Notes: generated by a model from the letters alone, not told the origin. 64,000 bases of DNA from an uncultured Calothrix sp. (GCA_937973965.1 CALJJQ010000005.1:1-64000), one strand, 5' to 3'. Numbered from the stretch's first letter, positions 17,212 to 26,408 are shown. Numbers and translations are program-made.

Positions 17212-17543
17212 GGATATATCGCAGGTATACTCCCTTGATGCAGAGGGAGTAGAGAGGATCCACCGGGTCGTTTCCAGGGGAGTAGGAGTGGGAAAAACCA
17301 CCTCCATCTCCAAGAGAAACCGAGAAACTGCGCCACACACATCTACGGTTCTGGTGTCGGTAGTACATGTAGGCTACTCTTGATGATCCGAGATTAAAAG
17401 TTAATTTATTTCTTTTGATAGTTTTATTTTTACCTCGGACATAGAAAAATTACCTAGCCTTGCTATCCAGTTATCCGGCGGTAGTTGTCTGAAGGACAAC
17501 GGCAATTGTAATATAGACATGAGAAATACCGGGGGCAAATTCC
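17212..17543. other. 332-bp intergenic region, possible structured RNA
   Basis: No gene is credible. Unlike the neighbouring gaps it carries no family A/B repeat. It contains G-rich and C-rich complementary bits (GGAGTGGG with CCACCTCC, 17287-17311) and AGTACATGTAGGCTACT (17361-17377). It could hold a small RNA or the leader of the peptidoglycan-binding protein gene, but nothing is recognised. Confidence 0.3.
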
Positions 17544-18590
17544 ATGAGAAGCAATAAGGAAAGTAGTAAATTTTGTCACTCAAAGGGTAATATCCGCTTT
17601 ATAGATGTTGCCTGCAAAAAGTTCTGCCATTACCTACTAGCTTGTACCTGCGCACCATTACTGTTCAGTTCTTTGGCAATGGCATCTACACCTGTGCGTC
17701 AGGATATTGCCCAGGTGATTTCTGTAGCTAATGTGACTCGACCAAGTTTAAAGCTTGGTAGCAAAGGTAACGCTGTGAATGAATTACAAGCGGCCTTGAG
17801 ATTGTTAGGATTCTATAATGGTCCAGTTAACGGCGAATATGATAACGCCACAGCAAATTCCGTTGCCCAATTTCGCCAAGCAGCTGGTTTACCTGCTGAT
17901 AATAGCGTGGATGAAAGGGTTTGGCAAAGACTTTTTCCCAGTGAACCAATGGCAAATAATTCATCAGTAGGGTCATCTATCACCCCACCACGACCACCAA
18001 TCTCCGCAACCCCATTCCCAATTCCCACCCAAACGGTTAATCCTCCCGCTTCCAATCAGAATATCATGAGTGTGGTTAATCCTGCACCGGAACCCCGTCC
18101 AGCGACTCCAGCACCTCAAAATACCCAACGTAGTAGTACCTCCACCACAGTTCGTACTACTAACAACAACAATACCCAAAGTAGTAGCACTTCCACCACA
18201 GTCCGTACTACCAACAACAATACTCAACGTAGTACCTCCACTTCTGTTCGTAGTAGTTCTCCAGCAGCTAAACCGACTCAAACCCAAACCTCATCCACTA
18301 CAAATCAGAGACGACCAGCAAACCGTCAACCTGTTTCTCTCTCCCAATTTACCCGCAAGCCGAATATTCAGTATACCAGCGACGGTAGGCCGATTTTGCG
18401 TCTGGGAATGCGGGGAGAAGAAGTCACCTTGTTGCAACAGCGTTTACGTGCATTAGGTTATTTAAGTACTTCTGCAAATGGTAATTTTGGTGCGACAACT
18501 GAATCCGCAGTTAAAGCCTTGCAACAACGTTTTGGTTTGGAAACCGATGGTGTGGTTGGAGGTGCAACCTGGAATGTACTGTTAAGGTAA
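17544..18590 (+). CDS. exported peptidoglycan-binding protein with two PG_binding_1 domains
   Basis: A 348-aa protein that probably binds cell-wall glycan or stem peptide in the periplasm. An N-terminal basic and hydrophobic region (residues about 24-48, ending LAMASTP) acts as signal sequence. PG_binding_1 domains lie at about 72-132 (LKLGSKGNAVNELQAALRLLG) and 285-347 (LRLGMRGEEVTLLQQRLRALG). Between them is a 150-residue Pro/Ser/Thr/Asn linker with an imperfect TSTTVRTTNNN repeat in three copies. There is no catalytic domain, so it may be an adaptor or decoy rather than a hydrolase. Start ATG at 17544. CorA follows on the same strand after a 38-base gap. Confidence 0.85.
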   Translation: MRSNKESSKFCHSKGNIRFIDVACKKFCHYLLACTCAPLLFSSLAMASTPVRQDIAQVISVANVTRPSLKLGSKGNAVNELQAALRLLGFYNGPVNGEYDNATANSVAQFRQAAGLPADNSVDERVWQRLFPSEPMANNSSVGSSITPPRPPISATPFPIPTQTVNPPASNQNIMSVVNPAPEPRPATPAPQNTQRSSTSTTVRTTNNNNTQSSSTSTTVRTTNNNTQRSTSTSVRSSSPAAKPTQTQTSSTTNQRRPANRQPVSLSQFTRKPNIQYTSDGRPILRLGMRGEEVTLLQQRLRALGYLSTSANGNFGATTESAVKALQQRFGLETDGVVGGATWNVLLR

Positions 18591-18628
18591 ACTAAATCCA
18601 GTGTTGTGCATTCTGTATTTTGCCGTAT

Positions 18629-19771
18629 ATGGCCCCATCATTGCGATCGCATCTCAAGCGTCGGAAACTTCAAAAACTGTATCAGTTAAAAAAATACTAT
18701 AATCCCGATGATGTTCCTGGGGAGCTTGTGCTTCCCACGGAAGCAACAGCAACGGAAATTCGTCTAGTTGATTACAACGAAACCGACTGGATCGAGCGTA
18801 AAAATCTGACAGTGGAGGAATGTCGTCCCTATCTGGACACCGAATCTGTCTCGTGGATTAATGTCCAAGGTTTAGGAAACCGGGAAACCATCGAAAATCT
18901 AGGGAAATTATTTGGATTACATCGATTACTCCTGGAAGACGTATTCAATATGCTGGAACGTCCGAAAATGGAGGACTACGGTGAACAAATCGTAATTATT
19001 GCGCGGATGGTGACACTCCCCAAGGAGGGTGAAAAATTTTCCCATGAACAGGTTAGTTTTGTTTTGGGGAAATCCTATTTATTAACTATCCAGGAAGAAA
19101 AATCCTACGATTGCTTTGAACCGGTACGATTGCGATTAGAGAAAAATCGCGGCATTATTCGCAAGCAAGGGGCAGATTATTTAACCTACGCCTTAATTGA
19201 TGCAATTATTGACGGTTTTTTCCCGGTATTAGAGCATTTTGGCGAACGAATCGAAGATTTAGAAGCAGAAGTCATCGAAAATCCCACATCCCAAACCCTG
19301 CAAAAAATATATGCCATCCGTCGCGATTTATTACAATTACGTCGAGCAATCTGGCCACAACGGGATGTCATTAATATTTTAATCCGTGATGGTAGTAGTT
19401 TAATTAACGAAGACGTACGTCTGGGTTTTCGAGACTGCTACGACCACGCAGTTCAAGTCATAGACATGGTAGAAACCTACCGGGAACTGACCTCCGGACT
19501 CATGGATGTGTACCTTTCGGTGGTGGGAAACAAGATGAACGAAATCATGAAAACCCTCACCGTCATCTCGTCTATTTTTATTCCCCTCACATTTATTGCT
19601 GGAATTTACGGAATGAACTTCAATTCAGAAAAATCACCGTATAATATGCCGGAGTTGAATTGGTACTGGGGGTATACTGCATGTTTAGGTGTGATGTCAG
19701 CGATCGCCATTGGGTTACTATGGTTTTTTTGGCGACGAGGTTGGTTAACAAATACCTCGACGCGTATTTGA
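18629..19771 (+). CDS. corA: CorA family magnesium/divalent cation transporter
   Basis: A pentameric inner-membrane channel for Mg2+ (or Co2+/Ni2+). A large N-terminal cytoplasmic domain with a long helix precedes two C-terminal transmembrane helices. The signature GMN is in FIAGIYGMNF, at the end of the first helix. The second helix is GYTACLGVMSAIAIGLLWFF, followed by a basic tail. The ATG at 18629 (MAPSLRSHLKRRKL) is preferred over an in-frame TTG at 18620. It may be co-transcribed with the upstream peptidoglycan-binding gene. Ion specificity cannot be read from the sequence. Confidence 0.93.
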   Translation: MAPSLRSHLKRRKLQKLYQLKKYYNPDDVPGELVLPTEATATEIRLVDYNETDWIERKNLTVEECRPYLDTESVSWINVQGLGNRETIENLGKLFGLHRLLLEDVFNMLERPKMEDYGEQIVIIARMVTLPKEGEKFSHEQVSFVLGKSYLLTIQEEKSYDCFEPVRLRLEKNRGIIRKQGADYLTYALIDAIIDGFFPVLEHFGERIEDLEAEVIENPTSQTLQKIYAIRRDLLQLRRAIWPQRDVINILIRDGSSLINEDVRLGFRDCYDHAVQVIDMVETYRELTSGLMDVYLSVVGNKMNEIMKTLTVISSIFIPLTFIAGIYGMNFNSEKSPYNMPELNWYWGYTACLGVMSAIAIGLLWFFWRRGWLTNTSTRI

Positions 19772-19939
19772 AATTGGCAAATATATATTTCGCACGCTGA
19801 TATATTTCTCTCTCGGATTGTTTACTGTTGACAGGTGACAGTAGAGACGTAGTAATGCTAGGTCTTTTTAAACATTGACCGTGTAAAGTATATTCTTAAT
19901 TTGTATTGATAATTCATAATCGGGAGTGAGGAAGAAAAT

Positions 19940-20653
19940 ATGTCTACAGCCAATAATAATTTATTAGTGATGACTTTTTACGTCATCGGGTTATCCTACA
20001 CCTTTAACCGGATGATTGACTCCATCGATGACAAAATCAAATTTGTCATGGACAAAAAAGCCATCGAAGAAAAACTTAAAGAATACGGAATTGACGATAT
20101 CGTCGGTATTACCTTGAAATTTGATCCTTCCTATGGACTCGACGAACTCAAGGAATTAACCCTCATCCTGGAAAATAAATCCGAAAATCGCGGAATTTAT
20201 ATCGACTGGGATAACTGCTCCATCGTTGTGGAACATAATAAATCCTCCCGCCGCGTTATCCGTAAATCCCCTGATGTCACCCGTGACCTTGGTATTACCC
20301 AAATCCCTAGCTTGGTAGCTCCGAAAAAAACCCTTGCTCAAGCACTGACTGCGGAAGATGTATTTACCTTTGATACAGAAAAACAGGTCTATTCTAATAC
20401 TAAAGCACTCATAGATATTATTGGCAAAGGACTCAAAGAAAGTCCCATCAAAGCTAACAAGATTCTGTACAAAGACTTTATGAGTCGGAAGAAAACCCTG
20501 GAATTTTCCCTACAACTGGTATTACGAATCTCCGAACTGCGGGTGGGACTTGTTCCTGGGGAAGATAGACCACCGATGTATCTAATTAACTGTCCCGTCA
20601 CTATTAGTAAACTTCCCTGGACCTACGCCATGCCTTGGAACAAGAGAAGATAA
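19940..20653 (+). CDS. conserved-looking hypothetical protein
   Basis: A 237-aa protein not recognised. It opens with a moderately hydrophobic segment (LLVMTFYVIGLSYTF), then a charged, mixed alpha/beta body (GIYIDWDNCSIVVEHN, VIRKSPDVTRDLG) and a Pro-rich end (PGEDRPPMYLINCPVTISKL). The balanced composition and low stop density in one long frame suggest a real gene. GTGAGGAAG stands about ten bases before the ATG. The N-terminal segment could be a membrane anchor or an uncleaved signal. Confidence 0.65.
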   Translation: MSTANNNLLVMTFYVIGLSYTFNRMIDSIDDKIKFVMDKKAIEEKLKEYGIDDIVGITLKFDPSYGLDELKELTLILENKSENRGIYIDWDNCSIVVEHNKSSRRVIRKSPDVTRDLGITQIPSLVAPKKTLAQALTAEDVFTFDTEKQVYSNTKALIDIIGKGLKESPIKANKILYKDFMSRKKTLEFSLQLVLRISELRVGLVPGEDRPPMYLINCPVTISKLPWTYAMPWNKRR

Positions 20654-20682
20654 ATACCATATCACGGTATTTACTGAAGAGG

Positions 20683-20791
20683 CAGTGGTCTATCGCATAA
20701 TTTTAGGGGTTCGTAGTAGTGGCTTTAGTATAAAGGGACTAAAGCGCCACTACGTGCCTTTATTTACCCATCAAAATTAATTTGGTGTAAG
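20683..20791. mobile_element. MITE-like repeat family C, copy with worn ends
   Basis: Begins CAGTGGTCTATCGCATAA and runs through GTAGTAGTGGCTTTAGTA to CCCATCAAAATTAATTTGG. Most of the interior matches the neighbouring copy at 20796. The right terminus has lost the GGGACAGACCA end. The two stand in tandem, same orientation. Confidence 0.65.
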
Positions 20792-20795
20792 TAGG

Positions 20796-20924
20796 CAGTG
20801 GTCTGTCCCATAAGTGATGAGGGGTTTGTAGTAGTGGCTTTAGTATAGAAAAAGCTTGAAAATAAAGCGCTAAAGCACTATTGCCTGCCTTTCTTTACTC
20901 ATCAAAATTAATGGGACAGACCAG
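20796..20924. mobile_element. MITE-like repeat family C, full copy
   Basis: Terminal inverted repeats CAGTGGTCTGTCCCAT and ATGGGACAGACCA enclose about 100 bp that include GTAGTGGCTTTAG and AAAAAGCTTGA. A third copy at 40847-40975 is in reverse orientation and matches along its length. Non-coding. Confidence 0.78.
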
Positions 20925-21084
20925 TAGGTGCAATGAAACATAAGACTGCAACCTAAGCAATCATTTAGCTCAAAGCCTTACTCCCGTACAGACGCGATAT
21001 ATCGCTTCTCTCCCTACTCCCTGATTTCAACGACAATTTGTACCACCCACCTACTTATTTAAAACTACGTCTTAGCTGAGAATG

Positions 21085-21483
21085 CTATTTGGGACTACTG
21101 TAGGAAACCTTACCATGCTCATCAATTGTTAAACGATGTTCACGATTGCGATCGCTTGCTAAACTACCTAAAGATGAGATTGTAATGGGAACCGCCGCAG
21201 CTATACGACCATTGACCGTAAAGGAATCTTCCCCACTACGTTTAAATTTCCAAATATGTTCTTGTCCAGGAAGGACATTACGAATTTCAAAGGTTTTATC
21301 CCTTAACTTGACTTGCATAAAATTGAGGGTATTGCTCGATTGATTTCGCAAAACCAGCATCGCTTGCGATTCTTCCACAGCAGCACATCCACGCATCCCC
21401 AAACAACATAATCCAACTAGTATTGACACAGCCCTAATTCGTTTAAACAGCACACGTTTCGATACTTTCTTTTTTAACGCCAT
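21085..21483 (-). CDS. exported or membrane-anchored hypothetical protein
   Basis: A 132-aa protein with a basic N-terminus (MALKKKVSKRVLFKRIR) and a hydrophobic stretch ending in cysteines (VSILVGLCCLGMRGCA). This could be a signal peptide or a weak lipobox. The remaining ~95 residues look like one beta-sandwich (MLVLRNQSSNTLNFMQVKL, then a Gly/Gln turn and HRLTIDEHGKVSY). No family is recognised. A typical small periplasmic lipoprotein is plausible but unproved. Confidence 0.6.
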   Translation of the reverse strand: MALKKKVSKRVLFKRIRAVSILVGLCCLGMRGCAAVEESQAMLVLRNQSSNTLNFMQVKLRDKTFEIRNVLPGQEHIWKFKRSGEDSFTVNGRIAAAVPITISSLGSLASDRNREHRLTIDEHGKVSYSSPK

Positions 21484-22227
21484 AGCACTATCTCTCCGTA
21501 CCGATAAATACTGAGAATACGTAGGTGAAATTTAAAACTTTATAATTAGATAGTGCCCAAAAATCCCGATGAGATTACAAGCTTTGAAAATATTTTGGAT
21601 CTGAGAAGATTATATTTTGTACGTGGATAGATTTTCTTTTTGGTTTGTTGACGGTTGACAGGTGATAGTTGACCGTCATATTTGATGGTTGATCGACGGT
21701 TGATGCTAATACCAATTTTTGGAATTGTTAAAACTATTCCCTATCCAGACGACACAACGGGTCGTCTCTACTCCTTACCCTCACGCTTCAGACTTTTTCC
21801 GGAGACCCTATTTCGGGTTTGGTCAAAAAATAAAAAAAATTACTCTGTATGCCAAGGAGAGTTTCAGCAATTTGCTTTGGTTTTGGTATACAGAGGTAAA
21901 TTGATTCATGCAGATGATTCTATCAAACACTAAAAACATCAAACCGTGTTGCCAAAATGGCAATTAATACCGTGAAGTACCAACACTTCCGCAAGCGGTC
22001 AGTGTTGGCTTCCTGTCTCATTTGCCATTGCTCTGTTAGGAACATTGCAAAAACAATGTGCGTTACCAAAAACGCTCCGAGTCTTACATTGCATCTCTGG
22101 ACTTGCGTCCTTTATCTTTTTGAAAAATGGAAGGGGAAAACTGAAAACTATTCTCTATTCCCTATTTCCTACTCCCCATTCCCTACCCTACCCCTAGGAA
22201 AAGACTTGTTCAGCAGACCCTAACTAA
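21484..22227. other. 744-bp intergenic region with a nested hairpin
   Basis: Short open frames here look like chance. The region contains TTGACGGTTGACAGGTGA-type repeats (21649-21666), a GACGAC..GTCGTC palindrome (21747-21768), and a nested inverted repeat. In the nested repeat AATGGCAA (21956) pairs with TTGCCATT (22022), enclosing CCAACACT (21980) with AGTGTTGG (22001) and an inner CCGC/GCGG stem. Repeats of the CTATTCCC type fill the end. Confidence 0.5.
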
Positions 22228-22917
22228 TTAGCTAAATAAATAGTTCCATAAGCGGAACCAGCAGCGACGTATTTTTTGCCAAATCGATTCAGTTCTTCTA
22301 TGGTTGACCCGCTCGGAGTAGGAAGTTTTGACGTGATATTGAACCCGTGAGGGTTTTTTTCGATGATAGGATTGGTGATGGGTGGTTTGGGGTTTTTTCC
22401 CGCGAAAATGCCATTCTAGGGAAGCAGCTTTGTTGAGGTCTGCGGTTGCACGCATTTCTAGACCCAATTGGGAACAGGATAAACCTCGGTATTTATAGGC
22501 TTCGATATAGTATGGATTAGCTTTAATTGCTTGGGTAAAAAATGCGATCGCTTGTTCATAATCCCCTTGCTGTACTTTTTCTACACCCTGTTGATAGAAA
22601 AACTCAGCTGCGGATACACTTTTATGTACATTTACCCTTGTTCCGGAGGAGTTAACCGGGTTTACAGGTGCTTTTGCAACTTTATTTTCCCCATTATCCT
22701 CCACCTCCTCTGACTTTAAAGCTTGATAAGCTGCATTGATCTCCTTAATCTTTTCTTCGGCAATTAATTTATCTTCTTTTGTTGTAAAACGGTCGGGATG
22801 CCAAATTTTGACTAGTTCTCGATATGCACTCTTTATTTTCGTCTGGGAAGTTCCCGGTGTAACTCCTAGAACCTGATATGCAAGACGAATATCAAACCAG
22901 CCTCTTTGCTCCGCCAT
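22228..22917 (-). CDS. J-domain protein with TPR repeats
   Basis: A 229-aa DnaJ-like co-chaperone. The J-domain is at residues about 12-68, with the HPD tripeptide at 40-42 that stimulates DnaK ATPase. Residues about 104-170 form two TPR-like helix pairs (AAEFFYQQGVEKVQQGDYEQAIAFF is the first). A very basic, His/Arg-rich tail follows (HHQSYHRKKPSR) and ends in a Trp/Phe amphipathic segment that may touch membrane. No zinc-finger or C-terminal DnaJ domain is present, so it is a specialised type that targets DnaK to a partner held by the TPRs. Client unknown. Confidence 0.88.
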   Translation of the reverse strand: MAEQRGWFDIRLAYQVLGVTPGTSQTKIKSAYRELVKIWHPDRFTTKEDKLIAEEKIKEINAAYQALKSEEVEDNGENKVAKAPVNPVNSSGTRVNVHKSVSAAEFFYQQGVEKVQQGDYEQAIAFFTQAIKANPYYIEAYKYRGLSCSQLGLEMRATADLNKAASLEWHFRGKKPQTTHHQSYHRKKPSRVQYHVKTSYSERVNHRRTESIWQKIRRCWFRLWNYLFS

Positions 22918-22974
22918 TTTTTATACTTTAAGGGTAAATTTAATATTTATTTAATATTTATATGGCAATCCATT

Positions 22975-23057
22975 GAGGGTTTGTAAAATCTGATATGTAG
23001 GGTTGCTGACTGTTAACCTTACAAGTCATAAATGTAGACGCGTGTAGTTCGGATTGC
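22975..23057. repeat. repeat family A, short degenerate copy
   Basis: Starts GGCAATCC, keeps AAATCTGATATGTAGGGTTG and GACTGTTAACC, and ends TTCGGATTGCTATA. About 83 bp, internally deleted relative to the 128-bp copies at 15531 and 29939. Confidence 0.55.
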
Positions 23058-23197
23058 TATATCTATATTAACTACAGAAATTTGACTTTGAGTATTATTC
23101 CCTTGAGGTAGCAAAATATTATGATTTCCTTTCCTCAGTTAAAATTTTCAATAGAATTTTTGAAGTCAGTAAAATCCCCATTATTCACAAATCCTCA

Positions 23198-23396
23198 AGA
23201 GGTTGTTTTAAAAGTCGCTTTTACCACTTAACTTATTATTTTTTTATCGTTTTTTGGGAATCGGAAGAGACGCGACATGTCGCGTCTGTAGGGAAATCGG
23301 GAGTAGTCGATAACAACAAATATACTGTTTGAGCCTATTTCCTGTGTCCAAGAGGTAGTTAATAAAGTATTGATTGACACTTTTCAAACATCCTCT
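23198..23396. mobile_element. MITE-like repeat family D, copy 1
   Basis: The ends AGAGGTTGTTTTAAAAGT and ACACTTTTCAAACATCCTCT form terminal inverted repeats around about 160 bp containing the palindrome AGACGCGACATGTCGCGTCT (23268-23287). The element at 46593-46755 has matching ends, the same palindrome and similar right-half sequence. Non-coding. Confidence 0.68.
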
Positions 23397-23566
23397 AAAA
23401 ATGGCAGGGACTAGGGTAGAGATGTAACATGTTAGGTTTGTAGGAGAATAGAAAGAAAATCGAGAGACTATTCCAGGCTTATAATTTACTTGTGATTTAT
23501 TTCGGGTAAGCATTTTCCAATCCAAAATCCAACATCTAATTACCCCCAAGTCCCATTCCCAAACCT

Positions 23567-24124
23567 ATGAATCAGCATTTGACCTTACCACCTCATATTT
23601 CCATTCGTCGCGCTACAGTCAAAGATAAATGGGAAATTCAAACCCTATTGTTAACATGGGATGATAATCGACAGGTGGCGAATTATCATCTTTATATTCT
23701 GATGACTTGGCTGGTAATTCTGGTAATTGTTTTCATTTACAGTTGGCTACTAGCGGTATGTATTTTTGGTATTTATCTGCTTTCTGAATATGTCTTTAAA
23801 TCCTATAGTACCTTTTGGGTAATTGAAGCCAATCAAGTCATATTAGGGTGTGCAGAATTAAGAAATATGCGTCAGCACTCGTTATTATTCAACGTCTGTA
23901 TCAAGCGTAAATATCGACATCAAAAATTGGGGTCTTATTTAATTAAGCATATAATTCAATATGCTAAAAAACCACTATATCTGGGTTGCTATCAAGAATT
24001 AATCCCCTTTTATTCCCGCTTTGGATTTACAGTGATTAGTCCTAATCTACTATCATTAGAAATTCAGTTCAGTCTGGGATTAAATCAAGGTAATCCCATC
24101 ATTCCGATGGTTCTGTGGGAATAA
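23567..24124 (+). CDS. GNAT N-acetyltransferase with an inserted membrane hairpin
   Basis: A 185-aa protein. The GNAT start is IRRATVKDKWEIQTLL. The acetyl-CoA-binding motif A is RKYRHQKLGSYLIKHII. A final YSRFGFTVIS strand closes the fold. Between strand 1 and the core, residues about 42-80 form two strongly hydrophobic helices (LYILMTWLVILVIVFIYSW and LLAVCIFGIYLLSEYVF), so the enzyme is probably membrane-bound. Its substrate is unknown. The ATG at 23567 is preceded by AATCC-type repeats rather than a standard ribosome-binding site. Confidence 0.75.
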   Translation: MNQHLTLPPHISIRRATVKDKWEIQTLLLTWDDNRQVANYHLYILMTWLVILVIVFIYSWLLAVCIFGIYLLSEYVFKSYSTFWVIEANQVILGCAELRNMRQHSLLFNVCIKRKYRHQKLGSYLIKHIIQYAKKPLYLGCYQELIPFYSRFGFTVISPNLLSLEIQFSLGLNQGNPIIPMVLWE

Positions 24125-24314
24125 TCCTTGTCACAAAAGTCGGGTTTTTGCGTAATTTAGGACTGGAAATAGGGAGAAGGGAGTAAGTAATAGTATCGCA
24201 GAGTGAAAATAAGTCTCATTCAACACCAAGTATCGGGAATATCCCAAAAAATTGCAAAATTTCGTTACAATTTAAGCATCAAGTGAGATTACTCTGCGCT
24301 TAAATATACTGCAC

Positions 24315-25871
24315 ATGAAACTTATCTCCGAACCTGCGATCGCGATCAAAATCAGCAAAATGAAGCACCGGGTACGGTGGAAACATCGTAGCGTCATCCA
24401 GATGGGAATTGATCAAACACGGATGGTATTGGACGACGGAAAGCAAGATCAAGGTCAGTTTTCCTTCATGGTGATGGGGGATACGGGAACTCGTTCTACC
24501 TATACCCAACACCCCCAAAGGTTAATTGCCGAATCAATGTTGAAGCATCGGGATGATTGTGCTTTTACCTTGCATACTGGTGATGTAATTTACGTTGTTG
24601 GTTCCTCTGAATATTATCCCCAAAATTTTATTGAACCCTATCGTGAGTTTTTATTTGGAGGAGAAAATCCCCGCAGTATTCGCTATGACCGCATGTTGTT
24701 TGAAAAGCCGATACTACCAGTTTTAGGTAATCACGACTACTACGATGTACCTTGGATCTATCGCTTAGTGGCTGGTAGTACAAAAAGTCTGAGGAAATTG
24801 TTTAGATACAAAGACTCAGAAATTGGTTGGCATGGTTCTAATCAGGGAGATGCATTTGCGAGGGCATTTATTGATTATTTAGCCCAGATTCCCGAAGCCG
24901 AGTTAGCACACCACTTTGACTCATTTTACAATGCCAAGACAGATACGGGTCGAGTATTGCGATATTTACCGGGATTTTTTACCCGGATTCCCAATCGTTA
25001 CTATACATTTTCCTACGGGGGGATAGATTTTTTTGCCCTGGATTCTAATACCTTTAATGTTCCCACACCCATTCCCCATACCCGTGAAGGGGATGCAACC
25101 CGTCATCAACTAGAAAAACGTCGTCAACAAATCGAGCAGGAAGAAGTCGAAATTATTACTGCGATCGCCAAATTAGATCGGGAAAATCCAGAACACATAG
25201 AGCAGTTAGAAGCACTCACTGGGAAACTCAATCAAATTGATGAAATCAAAATTGATATTGAGAAGCAATTACAAGAACCGGGAAATCTCGTATATGATAC
25301 TGAACAACTGGAATGGTTAACCAATCGCTTGATTGCATCATGGCAAAACCCAGAAATACGAGGACGGGTATTATATTTCCACCATCCTCCCTTTGTCACA
25401 GAAGCAACTAAATGGCATCAAGCTCAAACCTTAGCGGTGCGTCATCGTTTGCGGGAAGTTTTTGACAATGTGGAGCGGGTGATTGGCAAAGACCGGAATC
25501 AGCGTCCGATTGTTGATTTAATTTTAAACGGACATGCCCATTGTTTGGAATATTTAACCACCGCAGATACGGGACATGCTGATAGGGGGATTAATTGTTT
25601 GGTTTGTGGAGGAAGCGGTCATCGTCCCCGTCGTCAACGTGAGGACAACAATCAGTTAATGGAGGTAGTTGATGGGAAGCAGCGCAAAGTAGCTGATTCT
25701 CACCTGTTTGTTGGCTGTAATGGCTACAATTCCAAGCGTCGTTTACCCTATTCCTTTGTGCGGATCGATGTCAAAGATGGTACACCTCCGAGATTTATTG
25801 TTCGTCCCTATGTGTGGGAACGGTATCAAAAGCAATGGTTTAGTTATGAGTTAGATCCGTTTGAGTTTTAG
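24315..25871 (+). CDS. calcineurin-like metallophosphoesterase
   Basis: A dinuclear metal phosphoesterase of 518 aa. All five metal motifs are present: MGDTG (near residue 55), HTGDV (near 92), LGNHDYY (near 138), YFHHPP (near 354) and NGHAHC (near 404). An insertion at about residues 260-325 is rich in Glu/Lys/Gln heptads (RHQLEKRRQQIEQEEVEI) and should form a coiled coil within the catalytic domain. There is no signal peptide; cytoplasmic. Substrate (nucleotide, phosphoprotein or other phosphoester) cannot be told. Start ATG at 24315; other in-frame Met residues at 24360 and 24405 are possible. Confidence 0.87.
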   Translation: MKLISEPAIAIKISKMKHRVRWKHRSVIQMGIDQTRMVLDDGKQDQGQFSFMVMGDTGTRSTYTQHPQRLIAESMLKHRDDCAFTLHTGDVIYVVGSSEYYPQNFIEPYREFLFGGENPRSIRYDRMLFEKPILPVLGNHDYYDVPWIYRLVAGSTKSLRKLFRYKDSEIGWHGSNQGDAFARAFIDYLAQIPEAELAHHFDSFYNAKTDTGRVLRYLPGFFTRIPNRYYTFSYGGIDFFALDSNTFNVPTPIPHTREGDATRHQLEKRRQQIEQEEVEIITAIAKLDRENPEHIEQLEALTGKLNQIDEIKIDIEKQLQEPGNLVYDTEQLEWLTNRLIASWQNPEIRGRVLYFHHPPFVTEATKWHQAQTLAVRHRLREVFDNVERVIGKDRNQRPIVDLILNGHAHCLEYLTTADTGHADRGINCLVCGGSGHRPRRQREDNNQLMEVVDGKQRKVADSHLFVGCNGYNSKRRLPYSFVRIDVKDGTPPRFIVRPYVWERYQKQWFSYELDPFEF

Positions 25872-26165
25872 TTCAGGGGGTGCTACCTTTGTACTTTGGA
25901 GTTGATATATTTTGGGGAGCTTTCGGGTGTAGGGGAAGAGAATGTATCACAATTTGAGTGAAATGGTATTAGCTAATTTAAGACAGCGATCACTCGTAAC
26001 TGGGATAGTTTTAAGCGATCGCATGGTTAGGAGAAAGAGCGATCGCTCATAGGTGAGATGTTTGTCAGCGATTGCAGGTAGAAGGAACTTTAAATTAGCC
26101 TGACAAACCTGAGAAAGCGTCAACACATTCAACAGCCAACCGTTAACCACCTTCTAAGTCAAACC

Positions 26166-26408
26166 TCAGTGTATTGCCGTCCAAAGTATGACTAACACCC
26201 AAAAAATCCGAACTAGCTGCACACCCGTAATTGCTCCATTGATGCTACCACTGATGAAGTTAAATACGGTCATTCCCTCCATACCTAATGATTTCGCATC
26301 TCCAGAAATATCTGCAAATACAAAAAACGGTTCTGGAAAAGTCATAGAAACGACTATTCCCGCGATTCCGAAACCAAGTAAAGCACCGCATCCACTAAAG
26401 ATAATCCA
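26166..26408 (-). pseudogene. remnant of a small membrane-protein gene
   Basis: On the minus strand, just downstream of the channel gene, an 80-codon frame follows an in-frame TAA with no start codon at its head. It reads WIIFSGCGALLGFGIAGIVV, then MTFPEPFFVFADIS, then a second hydrophobic helix ending VRIFWVLVILWTAIH. The first usable ATG is at 26345, after the first helix. Hydrophobic pattern and Gly spacing look like a real two-helix membrane protein that has lost its start by a small deletion. It could also be expressed from 26345 as a 59-aa protein. Family not identified. Confidence 0.45.

Noticed and set aside
18112-18270. Repeats in the linker of the peptidoglycan-binding protein as a CRISPR or DNA repeat array
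   Set aside because: The units are in frame and encode a Ser/Thr/Asn linker; spacing and divergence fit a coding low-complexity region.
21682-22223. Two short plus-strand frames (83 and 88 codons)
   Set aside because: Both run through repeats and the nested hairpin; composition looks like translated repeat DNA.
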